Source of the DNA: Bacteroidota bacterium | Lineage (GTDB): Bacteria > Bacteroidota > Bacteroidia > Bacteroidales > JAGONC01 | Reading direction: 5' to 3' | DNA length: 51,184 nucleotides | Assembly (NCBI GenBank): GCA_026391695.1 | Contig: JAPLDP010000025.1 | Span: 1 to 51,184, forward strand | Shown here: positions 36,396 through 44,715 of the stretch, piece by piece | Position numbering within the stretch: position 1 is the stretch's first letter | How the letters are laid out: every line of letters begins with the position of its first letter | Position numbers and translations under genes: made by a program | The notes under the pieces: generated by a model | The model's database searches: none | What the model was told of the DNA's origin: nothing | What the model saw: only the letters and a program-made list of their open reading frames with translations

Positions 36396-39338
36396 TTAAT
36401 TACTTCTGGGATCTTTTTTCAATGGAAGTTTGGCCATTTTTTCTGCCGTCAGGCTGGGATAACCGAATTCTTCAGTGATGGTTCCGAGAATAAGATAAAC
36501 GCCGCTACCCCTGAACGGATAATTCTTCAATGAATCGGGGAAATGAACGGTATCATAAAATTCACCATGAATATCAAGAAATGTCCCAAAGTGCATCAAT
36601 TCCTTTCTGACGGTTTTAACATATTTAATGGTCACAAGGCGTCCGACCATCCTTACTTTTTTCCCTGTATGACTTAGCATGTCTAAAGCTGTGACTTCAC
36701 CCCTGAAATTCGTTTCAAGCAGGTCAAAATAAGATAATGTCACAGGAAATCCGATGATCTCAATTTCATCATAGGCATCTTCGATCCTGGTCTGTTCAAG
36801 CTGTGGCAGGGTATAATTTTTCGCCGGAGAATGAAAAAGTTGATGATTGATGTCAGTGTTAATATGCTTTCCGAAGAAAAGGTGTGCCTCCCATAATAAC
36901 TGTGCTTTTGTCATACCGGTGAAATGGAAGGCGCCGGTGCGGATCAACAGGATAATTTGTTCCAGGTGGCACGGCACCCTGTTTATAAAATTCTCCAGAC
37001 CGGTGAATGGCCCGTTTTTTATCCTTTCGGCAGCCACAGCCCTGCCAAGGTTTTCCTCAAGGTTAGCGACATGAATAAATCCGATGTAGATATCTTTTCC
37101 ATTGATGGTTGTAAGGTAGTCGCTGTTATTCACACAGGGCAGGTTAATCGTCGCCCCCTGCCGCCAGGCTTCATTGAAATAGACCCAGCGCTGGTAGAAG
37201 CCTCCAAAGTTATTGATGACAGCCACCATAAATTCCAGTGGAAAATGTGCTTTCAGGTAGAGGCTCTGGTAGCTCTCCACGGCATAGGAGGCAGAATGAG
37301 CCTTCGAAAATGAATATCCGGCAAAAGATTCGATCTGCCTCCACACTTCGCGTGTGATATCTTCGGGGTAATCCGATGCCTTGCAATTCGAAAAAAACTT
37401 TTCTACTATACGATTAAATTCATTTATAGAACGCGATTTTCCGCTCATGGCGCGGCGTAAGACATCGGCATCAGCCATGTCGAGTCCGGCGAAATGATGG
37501 CACACTTTCAGCACATCTTCCTGGTAAACCATCACACCATAGGTTTCCTTTAATTGCTCTTCCATCACCGGGTGGATGTAAGTGAAGTCATTGGGATGAT
37601 GAAAACGGTATATATATTCGCGCATCATCCCTGATTTCGCCACGCCAGGGCGGATGATAGAGCTGGCCGCGACAAGGGTGAGGTAGTTATCGCACATGAG
37701 CTTTTTCAGCAGTCCCCGCATAGCAGGGCTTTCAATATAAAAGCAGCCAATGGTCTCGCCAATTTTCAGCTGGTGTTTGACCTGCGGATCGGTTTTAAAC
37801 TTTTTTACCTGATGGACATCCACCGTTATTCCCCTATTCTGCCTGATGATATCGGCACAATCCCTGATATGCCCGATGCCGCGCTGGCTCAGGATGTCGA
37901 GTTTTTCATAGCCGATAGCCTCGGCGACATACATGTCCCACTGTGTAGTTTGAAATCCTTTCGGTGGCATATCCATGGCAGTATAGCAACAGATGGGATC
38001 CTCGGATATGAGCACACCTCCGGCATGAATACTCCGTATATTCGGAAAATCAACCATCATTTCGGCGACAGCATGAATTTTACGGGTGATCTCATTTTTA
38101 TTGATCTCCGCCTGGGGATTCATCAACAGGTTGTCGATCTCCTGCTTAGGCAGGCCATATACCTTCCCCAGCTCCCTGTAAATGGAATTGCCGACAAATG
38201 TCGACATAGCTCCGAGAAGGGCTGTATGCTCATGTCCATATCGTTTGAAGATATAATCCTGCACATCTTCTCTCTCCTTCCATGAATAATCAATGTCGAA
38301 ATCAGGGGGGCTGGTACGTTTGGGATTGATGAAGCGTTCAAAATAGAGGTCCAGGTCAATGGGATCGACATCGGTGATCTTCAGGCAATAGGCCACCACG
38401 CTGTTTGCTCCGCTGCCGCGGCCTACATGATAAAAACCACGTGACATAGAATACCGTATGATGTCCCAGGTGATCAGGAAATAAGCCGAAAAACCCAGCT
38501 TATCAATAATCTCCAGCTCACGCTTCACACGGTTTTCAGCTACCTTGTCCTTTCGGCCATACCGGTATTCAAGGCCATCATACGTTAGCTTCTCCAGCAG
38601 AATTTTATCGTCATAGCGGCTGCCGGTGAAGGTTTTTTTATTTCTGACTCCGTTAAAGTCAAAATCAATCGCACAATCATTGATGATCCGTTCAGTATTT
38701 ATGATAATCTGTGGATGATCCTTATAATGATTCAACAATTCACCGGAAGGGATTAAAATTTCATCGGGGAGCGCTGACTGGTCATCTTCAAGCTTTGTAA
38801 TCAATGTATTATGATCTATTGCCCTGAGATTCCTGTGAAGGAAATATCCTGTTTTATCCTTGAATGTCACAGGCTGGGAGATGACAAGCCTTGATTGGTC
38901 GGAACTGAATTCACCGGTATGGAGCAATCGTGTTTCAGAAGGCCGAATTCCAATAAACTCGTTATCCCGAAAATCTCTTTTCCTCTTTTTTTCGAAAGGA
39001 TAGATGATATAAACATCCGATAACTCAGGGACAATATCCGGATATTCCGTTTTGGAAATATTATGGTGGGTGACGAGTTCGTTCAATTCCCTGAAACCAT
39101 TATTATTCCTTGCCAGTCCCGTATAGAGGTGTTTATCTCCATTTCTGAATTCAATACCTGCAATGGGTTTAATGTTGCTTTCCTTGCAGAGCTTAACAAA
39201 ATCAATAATACCAGTCGAATTATCAATATCCGTCAAAGCCAGGGTGTGAACATCATTCTGTAATGCCGTGGCAATGAGGTTTTCGATGGATAGCGCTCCA
39301 TATCTCAAACTATAATATGAATGGCAATTCAGAAACAT
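36396..39338 (-). CDS. Short DNA polymerase III alpha (DnaE2/ImuC-like)
   Basis: The 980-residue C-family polymerase is shorter than a replicative DnaE (about 1,150-1,250). It has an N-terminal PHP domain, in which LNCHSYYSLRYG keeps one His but ALTDID replaces the usual ALTDHG, so the metal site looks damaged. The polymerase core has GRGSGANSVVAYCL and the catalytic Asp motif PPDFDIDYSW (about residues 341-350). Helix-hairpin-helix segments and a C-terminal OB domain (about 880-960) follow, and the tau-binding tail is missing. Its start overlaps the dinB stop by 10 bp, so dinB-dnaE form a translationally coupled operon. This pairing is typical of damage-inducible mutasome cassettes. Confidence 0.9.
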   Translation of the reverse strand: MFLNCHSYYSLRYGALSIENLIATALQNDVHTLALTDIDNSTGIIDFVKLCKESNIKPIAGIEFRNGDKHLYTGLARNNNGFRELNELVTHHNISKTEYPDIVPELSDVYIIYPFEKKRKRDFRDNEFIGIRPSETRLLHTGEFSSDQSRLVISQPVTFKDKTGYFLHRNLRAIDHNTLITKLEDDQSALPDEILIPSGELLNHYKDHPQIIINTERIINDCAIDFDFNGVRNKKTFTGSRYDDKILLEKLTYDGLEYRYGRKDKVAENRVKRELEIIDKLGFSAYFLITWDIIRYSMSRGFYHVGRGSGANSVVAYCLKITDVDPIDLDLYFERFINPKRTSPPDFDIDYSWKEREDVQDYIFKRYGHEHTALLGAMSTFVGNSIYRELGKVYGLPKQEIDNLLMNPQAEINKNEITRKIHAVAEMMVDFPNIRSIHAGGVLISEDPICCYTAMDMPPKGFQTTQWDMYVAEAIGYEKLDILSQRGIGHIRDCADIIRQNRGITVDVHQVKKFKTDPQVKHQLKIGETIGCFYIESPAMRGLLKKLMCDNYLTLVAASSIIRPGVAKSGMMREYIYRFHHPNDFTYIHPVMEEQLKETYGVMVYQEDVLKVCHHFAGLDMADADVLRRAMSGKSRSINEFNRIVEKFFSNCKASDYPEDITREVWRQIESFAGYSFSKAHSASYAVESYQSLYLKAHFPLEFMVAVINNFGGFYQRWVYFNEAWRQGATINLPCVNNSDYLTTINGKDIYIGFIHVANLEENLGRAVAAERIKNGPFTGLENFINRVPCHLEQIILLIRTGAFHFTGMTKAQLLWEAHLFFGKHINTDINHQLFHSPAKNYTLPQLEQTRIEDAYDEIEIIGFPVTLSYFDLLETNFRGEVTALDMLSHTGKKVRMVGRLVTIKYVKTVRKELMHFGTFLDIHGEFYDTVHFPDSLKNYPFRGSGVYLILGTITEEFGYPSLTAEKMAKLPLKKDPRSN

Positions 39339-40477
39339 ATTGCCCTTTTAAGCACATGTCGTCCATACCTGTTCCTGATTTTATCCATTGCCATATAAAG
39401 GCTTGTCATCTCAGGCGTGCTTTCAAAGAGGTTTAATTGCTGAACACCGGGTACGAGGTGGCTGAACCTCACCCCTATCAGCCTGACCAGCATCCTTCGT
39501 TTATACAATTGTTTAAACAGATCCTGAGCCACTGGAATCAATTCATGATCGAAAGATGAATACGGTATCTGTCTTTGAAGTGTTTCCGTATCAAAATTTG
39601 AATACCTGATCTTGACAGTAAGGCATGCCGTGAGTTTCTGTGCCTGCCGTAACTCAAACGAAATTTTTTCAACCATTGCAGTCAGTATCTCTTTGAGCCG
39701 GGCCACATCAATGGTATCTTTGTCGAAGGTTCGTTCGGTGCTGATAGATTTGGCTTCGGAGTATTGGATGACAGGTGTAGGGTCAATGCCATTGGCTTTT
39801 TTCCAGATGATGATACCATTCTTGCCCATTACCTTTTCCATCATCTCCACCGGGATTTTACTGAGTGTTTCAATAGTAACTATACCCATTGACCTCAATA
39901 ACTGGTATGTTTTATTGCCGATCATGGGAATCTTCCTGATAGAAAGCGGGAACATGAATGGTCTGACATTCTCTTCCGGCACAAAAAGCTCCCCGTTGGG
40001 TTTGGCTTCGCCGGTGGCCATCTTTGAAACGGTTTTATTAACTGAAAGTCCTGAAGAAATGGGCAGGCCGGTATTCAGGATGATTTTCTTCCTCAGATCC
40101 TGCGTCCATTTATAATAGCCAAAGAAACGATCCATTCCTGTAATATCAATATAATGTTCATCAATGGAAGCTTTCTCAAATAATGGTGATTCGTCGGCAA
40201 TGATTTGGGTGACGACGTTTGAATATTTACTGTATAGCTCCATATCTCCTTTGATGATAATGGCATCGTGGCATAAATTTTTTGCCATTTTCATCGGCAT
40301 TGCCGAGCTGACACCAAATTTGCGGGCTTCATAGCTGCAACTCGCTACAACGCCCCTGTCGGAAGTGCCACCAATAAGAACAGGCTTTCCGATAAGTTTC
40401 GGATTTTGCAGACGCTCTACTGAAACAAAGAATGAATCCAGGTCAATATGAACAATACTGCGATGATCGGTAACCAT
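39329..40477 (-). CDS. dinB: DNA polymerase IV, Y-family
   Basis: The 382-residue enzyme retains the catalytic acidic residues: HIDLDSFFVSVE (D12, D14) and ASIDEHYIDITG. It also has the SGLSVNKTVSKMATGEAKPNG and GNKTYQLLRSMGI helix-hairpin-helix regions. The C-terminal QQLNLF is a canonical beta-clamp binding motif. Because the catalytic residues are intact, it is an active Pol IV and not the inactive ImuB type. It is the first gene of the operon with the short dnaE, and it lies opposite a LexA-like regulator with palindromic operators in between. Expected role: translesion synthesis. Confidence 0.94.
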   Translation of the reverse strand: MVTDHRSIVHIDLDSFFVSVERLQNPKLIGKPVLIGGTSDRGVVASCSYEARKFGVSSAMPMKMAKNLCHDAIIIKGDMELYSKYSNVVTQIIADESPLFEKASIDEHYIDITGMDRFFGYYKWTQDLRKKIILNTGLPISSGLSVNKTVSKMATGEAKPNGELFVPEENVRPFMFPLSIRKIPMIGNKTYQLLRSMGIVTIETLSKIPVEMMEKVMGKNGIIIWKKANGIDPTPVIQYSEAKSISTERTFDKDTIDVARLKEILTAMVEKISFELRQAQKLTACLTVKIRYSNFDTETLQRQIPYSSFDHELIPVAQDLFKQLYKRRMLVRLIGVRFSHLVPGVQQLNLFESTPEMTSLYMAMDKIRNRYGRHVLKRAICF

Positions 40478-40497
40478 AAAAAAATTTTGAAAAAAAG

Positions 40498-40527
40498 TTT
40501 GGATTTAAATTTTCTGTATTACCTTTG
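40498..40527 (+). promoter_or_regulatory. Plus-strand promoter overlapping an operator
   Basis: TTTG (40498-40501), 18-bp spacer, TACCTTTG (40520-40527). The spacer is one base shorter than usual. It points toward the XRE/S24 regulator gene. The -7 element overlaps the first TGATTA palindrome, which would suit autorepression. Confidence 0.5.
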
Positions 40528-40565
40528 ATTAGTTTTTAATCATTTTTTTGATTACAATATAATCA
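40526..40565. promoter_or_regulatory. Twin operator palindromes TGATTA-N5-TAATCA
   Basis: Two 17-bp palindromes with identical 6-bp arms occur at 40526-40542 (spacer GTTTT) and 40549-40565 (spacer CAATA), centres 23 bp apart, about two helical turns. They lie 49-88 bp upstream of the dinB start in the divergent control region, next to a LexA-like regulator gene. Their exact symmetry and pairing make them strong candidates for its binding sites. Confidence 0.65.
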
Positions 40566-40638
40566 TTTTTTCAGGTACATATAAAAAACTTAAAAATTTT
40601 TGGGTAACAATTGGGAATTAAATTGATAAATGATATGA

Positions 40639-41145
40639 GTTGCAGGTTGCAGGTTACAGGTTGATAGTCCCAAAAATGACAGATAAAGAAAGAATCAAAA
40701 GTTACAGAGATCTGGAAATTTATAATTTATCATTTACGTTGGCCATAGAAGTTCACCAAATGACACTTAAATTACCTAAATATGAACTATTTGAACTTGG
40801 AAGCCAGATCAGAAGATCATCAAAAAGTATTATATCAAATATTGTTGAAGGGTATGGAAGAAAAAGATATCAGGCAGATTTTATCAGATTTTTAATCTTC
40901 GCTCATGCTTCATGTGATGAAACAATTTCTCATTTAAGAATGATTCATGAAATTCATTTCAAAGACAAATATCTAATAGATCTCATTCAACAATATTGTC
41001 AACTCAGTAAAATGATTTTTTCATTTACAGATTATGTGGAACAAAATTGGAAATGACACCCTATAATCCCGACTTTGTCGGGATTTCGCTCAGCTGCGCT
41101 TCGCTCAACTTGCAACTTGTAACCTGCAACCTGCAACCTGCAACG
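40639..41145 (+). mobile_element. Inverted-repeat-bounded cassette carrying a four-helix-bundle gene
   Basis: The left edge (40639-40663) is a heptamer array GTTGCAG-GTTGCAG-GTTACAG-GTTG. The right edge (41106-41144) is the reverse complement series (GTTGCAG x3, GTTACAA, GTTGCAA when read on the minus strand), with a CCCGACTTTGTCGGG palindrome just inside. TATGA occurs on both outer sides (40634-40638, 41146-41150), a possible target duplication. The unit separates the dinB/regulator control region from the regulator gene, as expected for an insertion. No transposase is encoded. Confidence 0.5.
40676..41056 (+). CDS. Four-helix-bundle protein, S23/23S-IVS type
   Basis: The start is the ATG at 40676 ([20 protein letters not shown]); a TTG further upstream would begin inside the repeat array. 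The 126-residue product has the family pattern [19 protein letters not shown], a [22 protein letters not shown] helix, [15 protein letters not shown] and [12 protein letters not shown]. Relatives are encoded in intervening sequences of 23S rRNA genes and resemble the Avd accessory protein of diversity-generating retroelements; they bind nucleic acid. No function is known for free-standing copies. No reverse transcriptase is nearby. Confidence 0.85.
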   Translation: MTDKERIKSYRDLEIYNLSFTLAIEVHQMTLKLPKYELFELGSQIRRSSKSIISNIVEGYGRKRYQADFIRFLIFAHASCDETISHLRMIHEIHFKDKYLIDLIQQYCQLSKMIFSFTDYVEQNWK

Positions 41146-41174
41146 TATGACTGCTAAATTTTAAAATTCATAGT

Positions 41175-41975
41175 ATGTACTTCAGCAATAATATAAAATT
41201 CCTCCGAAAACGCAAAAACCGCACGCAAGACGATGTGGCTTTCGCCCTGGAGATGAAGCGTTCGACTCTGAGCGGATATGAAAATGAAGTGGCCCAACCC
41301 AGTATCCAGGCACTGATTGCATTCTCAAAATACTTTAATATTGCCATCGACACGCTGATCAAAGTTGACCTTTCACAACTTCCTGAAAGCCAAATGTCGC
41401 AACTGGAAAAGGGATATGACATCTATATATCCGGAAGCACCTTGCGAGTGCTGGCAACCACCATAAACGATGACAACGAAGAAAACATCGAGTTGGTCAC
41501 TGAAAAAGCCAAGGCAGGTTATGCCAATGGATTTTCCGATCCGGAATATATTAGAGTGTTGCCGACATTTCACCTGCCATTTCTGTCAAAAGAAAGAAAG
41601 TACCGTGCCTTCCAGATCAGCGGTGATTCCATGCATCCCATACCCGATGGTTCATGGGTCATCGGAGAATATGTCCAAAACTGGAACCTGATAAAAAATA
41701 AGCACGCATATATCCTCCTCACCCAGGATGAAGGCATCGTGTTTAAAGTGGTTGAGAACAAAATTGAAAAAGAGAAGAAACTCACCCTGCATTCACTCAA
41801 TTCCTTCTTTAAACCTTATGATGTGTTGGTAAGCCAAATCAGGGAAATATGGAAATTCGTTTACTATTTCAGTTCGGAAATGCCCGAACCCAATATTGAA
41901 AAGGAAGACCTGGCCGAAACCATCCGCACGCTGAAAAAGGAAGTTAAAGCCATCCAGACCAAATTAAACCTGTAA
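41175..41975 (+). CDS. XRE-family regulator with LexA-like S24 self-cleavage domain
   Basis: The 266-residue protein has an N-terminal helix-turn-helix (FLRKRKNRTQDDVAFALEMK, about residues 9-28; SGYENEVAQPSIQALI). A S24 peptidase domain follows. It carries an Ala114-Gly115 candidate cleavage site, Ser152 in SGDSMHP, and Lys191 in IVFKVV. The spacings (38 and 39 residues) are close to those of E. coli LexA (35 and 37). The C-terminal ~30 residues form a coiled coil. It likely represses the divergent dinB-dnaE operon and itself, with RecA-stimulated cleavage after DNA damage. The exonuclease gene follows after 11 bp and is probably co-regulated. Confidence 0.9.
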   Translation: MYFSNNIKFLRKRKNRTQDDVAFALEMKRSTLSGYENEVAQPSIQALIAFSKYFNIAIDTLIKVDLSQLPESQMSQLEKGYDIYISGSTLRVLATTINDDNEENIELVTEKAKAGYANGFSDPEYIRVLPTFHLPFLSKERKYRAFQISGDSMHPIPDGSWVIGEYVQNWNLIKNKHAYILLTQDEGIVFKVVENKIEKEKKLTLHSLNSFFKPYDVLVSQIREIWKFVYYFSSEMPEPNIEKEDLAETIRTLKKEVKAIQTKLNL

Positions 41976-41986
41976 TTTCAAGTTAC

Positions 41987-43153
41987 ATGTATGCTGTCAT
42001 AGATGTTGAAACAACCGGACTGAGTGCCCGTTTTGAAAAAATCACCGAGATTGCCATCTTTATCCATGATGGTCATAGTATCATAGAGGCGTTTGTGACA
42101 CTCATCAATCCGGAGAAGATCATTCCATACCGCATCACGCAAATGACAGGAATCAATAATAAAATGGTTGAAGTCGCTCCGAGGTTCCTTGAGGTTGCAA
42201 AAAAAATCATCGAACTCACCGAGGACAAAGTACTGGTCGGTCATAATGTAGCTTTTGACTATAATTTCCTGAAGCAGGAATTCGGCAATCTTGGCTATGA
42301 TTATAAACGTGAAAAGATATGCACTGCCAAGCTGAGCAGGAAAATCATACCCTTCCGTAAATCTTACGGATTGGGGAATCTGTGCAAGGACATGAATATC
42401 AATAATCCAAACCGGCATCGTGCTGCAGGTGATGCAACAGCAACAGCACGTCTTTTTGAATTGCTGATTTCCGTCGATCCCGAAGCAGTGAATGGTATAA
42501 ACAAGTTCCCGGATACCATCATTGACCGCGATAAACTCAATCACTTGCCCGAAGCACCCGGCGTTTATTATTTTTATAATGCAGACGGAGATATCATTTA
42601 TGTCGGAAAAAGTGTAAACATATACCAGCGTGTGCTGTCACATTTCAGCAATAATACAATTAAAAAGGAAATCGAGATGAAAAATAACATTGCCGATGTG
42701 AGTTTCGAGCTGACCGGTAATGACCTCGTTGCAATGCTCCTTGAATCGGATGAAATAAAAAAACACAAACCATTTTACAATACATCCCTGCGAAGGTCGG
42801 TGTTTACCTATGGCCTTTTCGATTTTATTGATGACAAAGGTTATCTCCGATTAAAAATCGATAAAAACGACGGTACATTCGTTCCTCTTCTCTCCTATAC
42901 CTCACAAATTGAGGCCAAAGAGCATTTATTTTCACTGGTTGAAAAGTTTGGATTATGCCAGAAGCTGTGTGGATTATATAAATCCAGGGGAGCCTGTTTT
43001 CAGTACCACATCAGGCAATGTAATGGTGCATGCATCTGTGAGGAAAGTGCTGAAGATTACAATCAAAAGGTCGGCCTGGCTATAAAACCGTACCTGTTCG
43101 ATCACTCCAGTTTCCTGGTCATCGATAAAATATATCGGATTCGGGTTTATTGA
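41987..43153 (+). CDS. DnaQ-type exonuclease fused to GIY-YIG nuclease, frameshifted C-terminus
   Basis: The 388-residue product has an N-terminal DEDDh 3'-5' exonuclease (DVETTG, residues 6-11; GHNVAFDYNF, about 86-95; HRAAGDATATARL, about 145-157). A UvrC/Cho-like GIY-YIG domain follows (GVYYFYNADGDIIYVGKSVN, about 196-215), then a Cys-containing UvrC-like segment (FQYHIRQCNGAC). Such fusions are thought to incise or process damaged DNA. The frame stops early after VIDKIYRIRVY. The following bases in another frame encode the expected remainder (see 43128-43286), so the gene carries a frameshift or small deletion. The catalytic domains are upstream and intact. Confidence 0.88.
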   Translation: MYAVIDVETTGLSARFEKITEIAIFIHDGHSIIEAFVTLINPEKIIPYRITQMTGINNKMVEVAPRFLEVAKKIIELTEDKVLVGHNVAFDYNFLKQEFGNLGYDYKREKICTAKLSRKIIPFRKSYGLGNLCKDMNINNPNRHRAAGDATATARLFELLISVDPEAVNGINKFPDTIIDRDKLNHLPEAPGVYYFYNADGDIIYVGKSVNIYQRVLSHFSNNTIKKEIEMKNNIADVSFELTGNDLVAMLLESDEIKKHKPFYNTSLRRSVFTYGLFDFIDDKGYLRLKIDKNDGTFVPLLSYTSQIEAKEHLFSLVEKFGLCQKLCGLYKSRGACFQYHIRQCNGACICEESAEDYNQKVGLAIKPYLFDHSSFLVIDKIYRIRVY

Positions 43154-43286
43154 TATTACTATGTGTCATCAGAATGCTGAATCCCTGCGTGAAAGTGTAA
43201 AAAGTTTCAACGATAACCGAGATGTGCAGCAAATTATTAAATCTTACCTGAGAATAAACAAGGTGGAAAGGATGGTAAACTATTGA
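43128..43286 (+). pseudogene. Out-of-frame C-terminal remainder of the exonuclease/GIY-YIG gene
   Basis: Reading from 43128 in the frame whose stop is TGA 43284-43286 gives KYIGFGFIDITMCHQ, then ESLRESVKSFNDNRDVQQII and KSYLRINKVERMVNY. This resembles the normal tail of the family (a GFGFID strand followed by a NDNRDVQQII helix). The main frame diverges at about codon 380. A non-triplet deletion in the short linker between VIDK and KYIGFG explains the break; assembly error is the alternative. Confidence 0.65.
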
Positions 43287-43292
43287 GGTCTC

Positions 43293-43366
43293 AGGTTACA
43301 GGTTACAGGTTGCGGGTTGAGAATCACACTAGTAACTTGTAACCTGCAACTTGCAACTTGCAACCC
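43293..43366. repeat. Heptamer-array hairpin without internal gene
   Basis: The left arm (43294-43319: GGTTACA, GGTTACA, GGTTGCG, GGTTG) faces an inverted right arm (43333-43366: AACTTGTAACCTGCAACTTG, then CAACTTGCAACCC). Only 13 bp lie between. It has the same edges as the cassette at 40639-41145 but carries no ORF, so it may be a deleted or minimal form. Confidence 0.6.
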
Positions 43367-43422
43367 GAAATAAATAAGGTCTCTATGATTAATCCATCCC
43401 AAATGTTTTATTATTTTTGAGC

Positions 43423-44574
43423 ATGTTAAAAAGTTATAAAGCCGTCAAGGAAAATATCAACGTACTTCTCCCTCCTGCTGTTGGATTCAGGCTTACCTTA
43501 CTACTTAAACTACTCTGTACCAATAAGGTTTTACCTAAATATTATTTTCGTGCATTTATCATCATTATCATCAACCTCATCAACTTACCATTCAGGTTAT
43601 ATGAGAAACTGTTTATAAATCCCAAAATAAAGCGGTTAGCCGATCCTGTAGCACCGATCTTCATTATCGGGCATTGGCGCAGCGGCACCACTCACCTGCA
43701 TAACCTCATGTGCCAGGATCCGCAGATAGGATTTGTCACTACCTACCAGGGAGTATTCCCCGATACCATGTTCAACTGGCTTGGAAAGTTCATTTTCAAG
43801 AATTTCATGATACTTCTGATCCCTCCTACCAGGAAGGGAGATAATGTCAAGCTGGATTCCAATTATCCACAGGAAGAAGATTTCATTCCCGGGATGAATA
43901 TCCCTTTCTGTTATTATTATTTTTGGATGTTCCCGCGGAGAATTAAAGAGTATTATAAAAAGTACGTCCAGTTTAAAGAGGTTTCGCTTGAACTAACACT
44001 AAAGTGGCGATCCGAATACCAATTACTGATCAAGAAAGCACTCAAAAATTCCCATTCACACATTTTCGTTTCAAAAAATCCGGTCAATACCGGACGTATT
44101 AAACAAATTCTTGAAATTTTCCCTGATGCCAGATTCATTCATATTCATCGCAATCCCATAGAGGTATTCCTTTCGACAAGGCATTTCTACCGCCAGTTAT
44201 TGCCTTATCTTCAGTTCCACGACATTTCTGACAAGGAGCTCGAAGAGGATGTCCTTAATATATATCATGAGATGATGAATCAATTGATACAGGATATTCC
44301 ATTATTATCTGCGAAAAATTTCATTGAGTTAAGATTTGAGGATCTTGAAAGAGATCCTATGAAGCAACTGGAAAAAATATACGATCATTTCAAGCTTCCA
44401 CTAAAAGAATCGGCTTTATCAAAAATAAAAGTCTATTTGGCTGATACAAAAGACTATAAAAAAAACAAGCTCATCATTCAAAGGGAGCAGCTCGATAAGG
44501 TTCTGGACTTTTGTGAATTTGCCATGAACAGATGGAATTATTCTATTCCTGATCACCTGGATATTCAAAAATAA
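43423..44574 (+). CDS. Sulfotransferase family protein
   Basis: From the ATG at 43423 the product is 383 residues. It contains the PAPS 5'-phosphosulfate loop PIFIIGHWRSGTTHLHNLM (about residues 74-92). The 3'-phosphate motif lies around FIHIHRNPIEVFLSTRHFYRQ (about 243-263), and a conserved LRFEDLERDP follows (about 304-313). It transfers sulfate from PAPS to a hydroxyl group of a lipid, glycan or small molecule. A hydrophobic N-terminal stretch (about 38-56) suggests membrane association. It is isolated from sulfate-assimilation genes and stands directly before the IS5-type element. Confidence 0.85.
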   Translation: MLKSYKAVKENINVLLPPAVGFRLTLLLKLLCTNKVLPKYYFRAFIIIIINLINLPFRLYEKLFINPKIKRLADPVAPIFIIGHWRSGTTHLHNLMCQDPQIGFVTTYQGVFPDTMFNWLGKFIFKNFMILLIPPTRKGDNVKLDSNYPQEEDFIPGMNIPFCYYYFWMFPRRIKEYYKKYVQFKEVSLELTLKWRSEYQLLIKKALKNSHSHIFVSKNPVNTGRIKQILEIFPDARFIHIHRNPIEVFLSTRHFYRQLLPYLQFHDISDKELEEDVLNIYHEMMNQLIQDIPLLSAKNFIELRFEDLERDPMKQLEKIYDHFKLPLKESALSKIKVYLADTKDYKKNKLIIQREQLDKVLDFCEFAMNRWNYSIPDHLDIQK

Positions 44575-44715
44575 TTTTGGGCATCTCTAAAAATTCTACA
44601 ATGCTTATCAGGCAAGGTGTTTTGAATTTTTGGTAGTTGTAAACAATTGATTGTTAACAAAATATATTTGTTTGTATAATGGAAAGCCTTATCTTTAGTA
44701 GAAAGTATTGAAATT

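Noticed and set aside
40640-40675. TTG start extending the four-helix-bundle protein by 12 residues
   Set aside because: The added codons translate the heptamer repeat; the ATG at 40676 matches the family N-terminus.
40676-41056. Avd of a diversity-generating retroelement
   Set aside because: No reverse transcriptase, template/variable repeat pair or C-lectin target is in the window; only the fold is shared.
43293-43366. CRISPR-like array from repeated heptamers
   Set aside because: Units are 7 bp without spacers and form inverted arms; no cas genes are present.
43412-43419. TATTTTTG resembling a -7 promoter element before the sulfotransferase
   Set aside because: It ends 3 bp before the ATG, so any transcript would start inside or at the coding sequence; no -33 partner at the right spacing.
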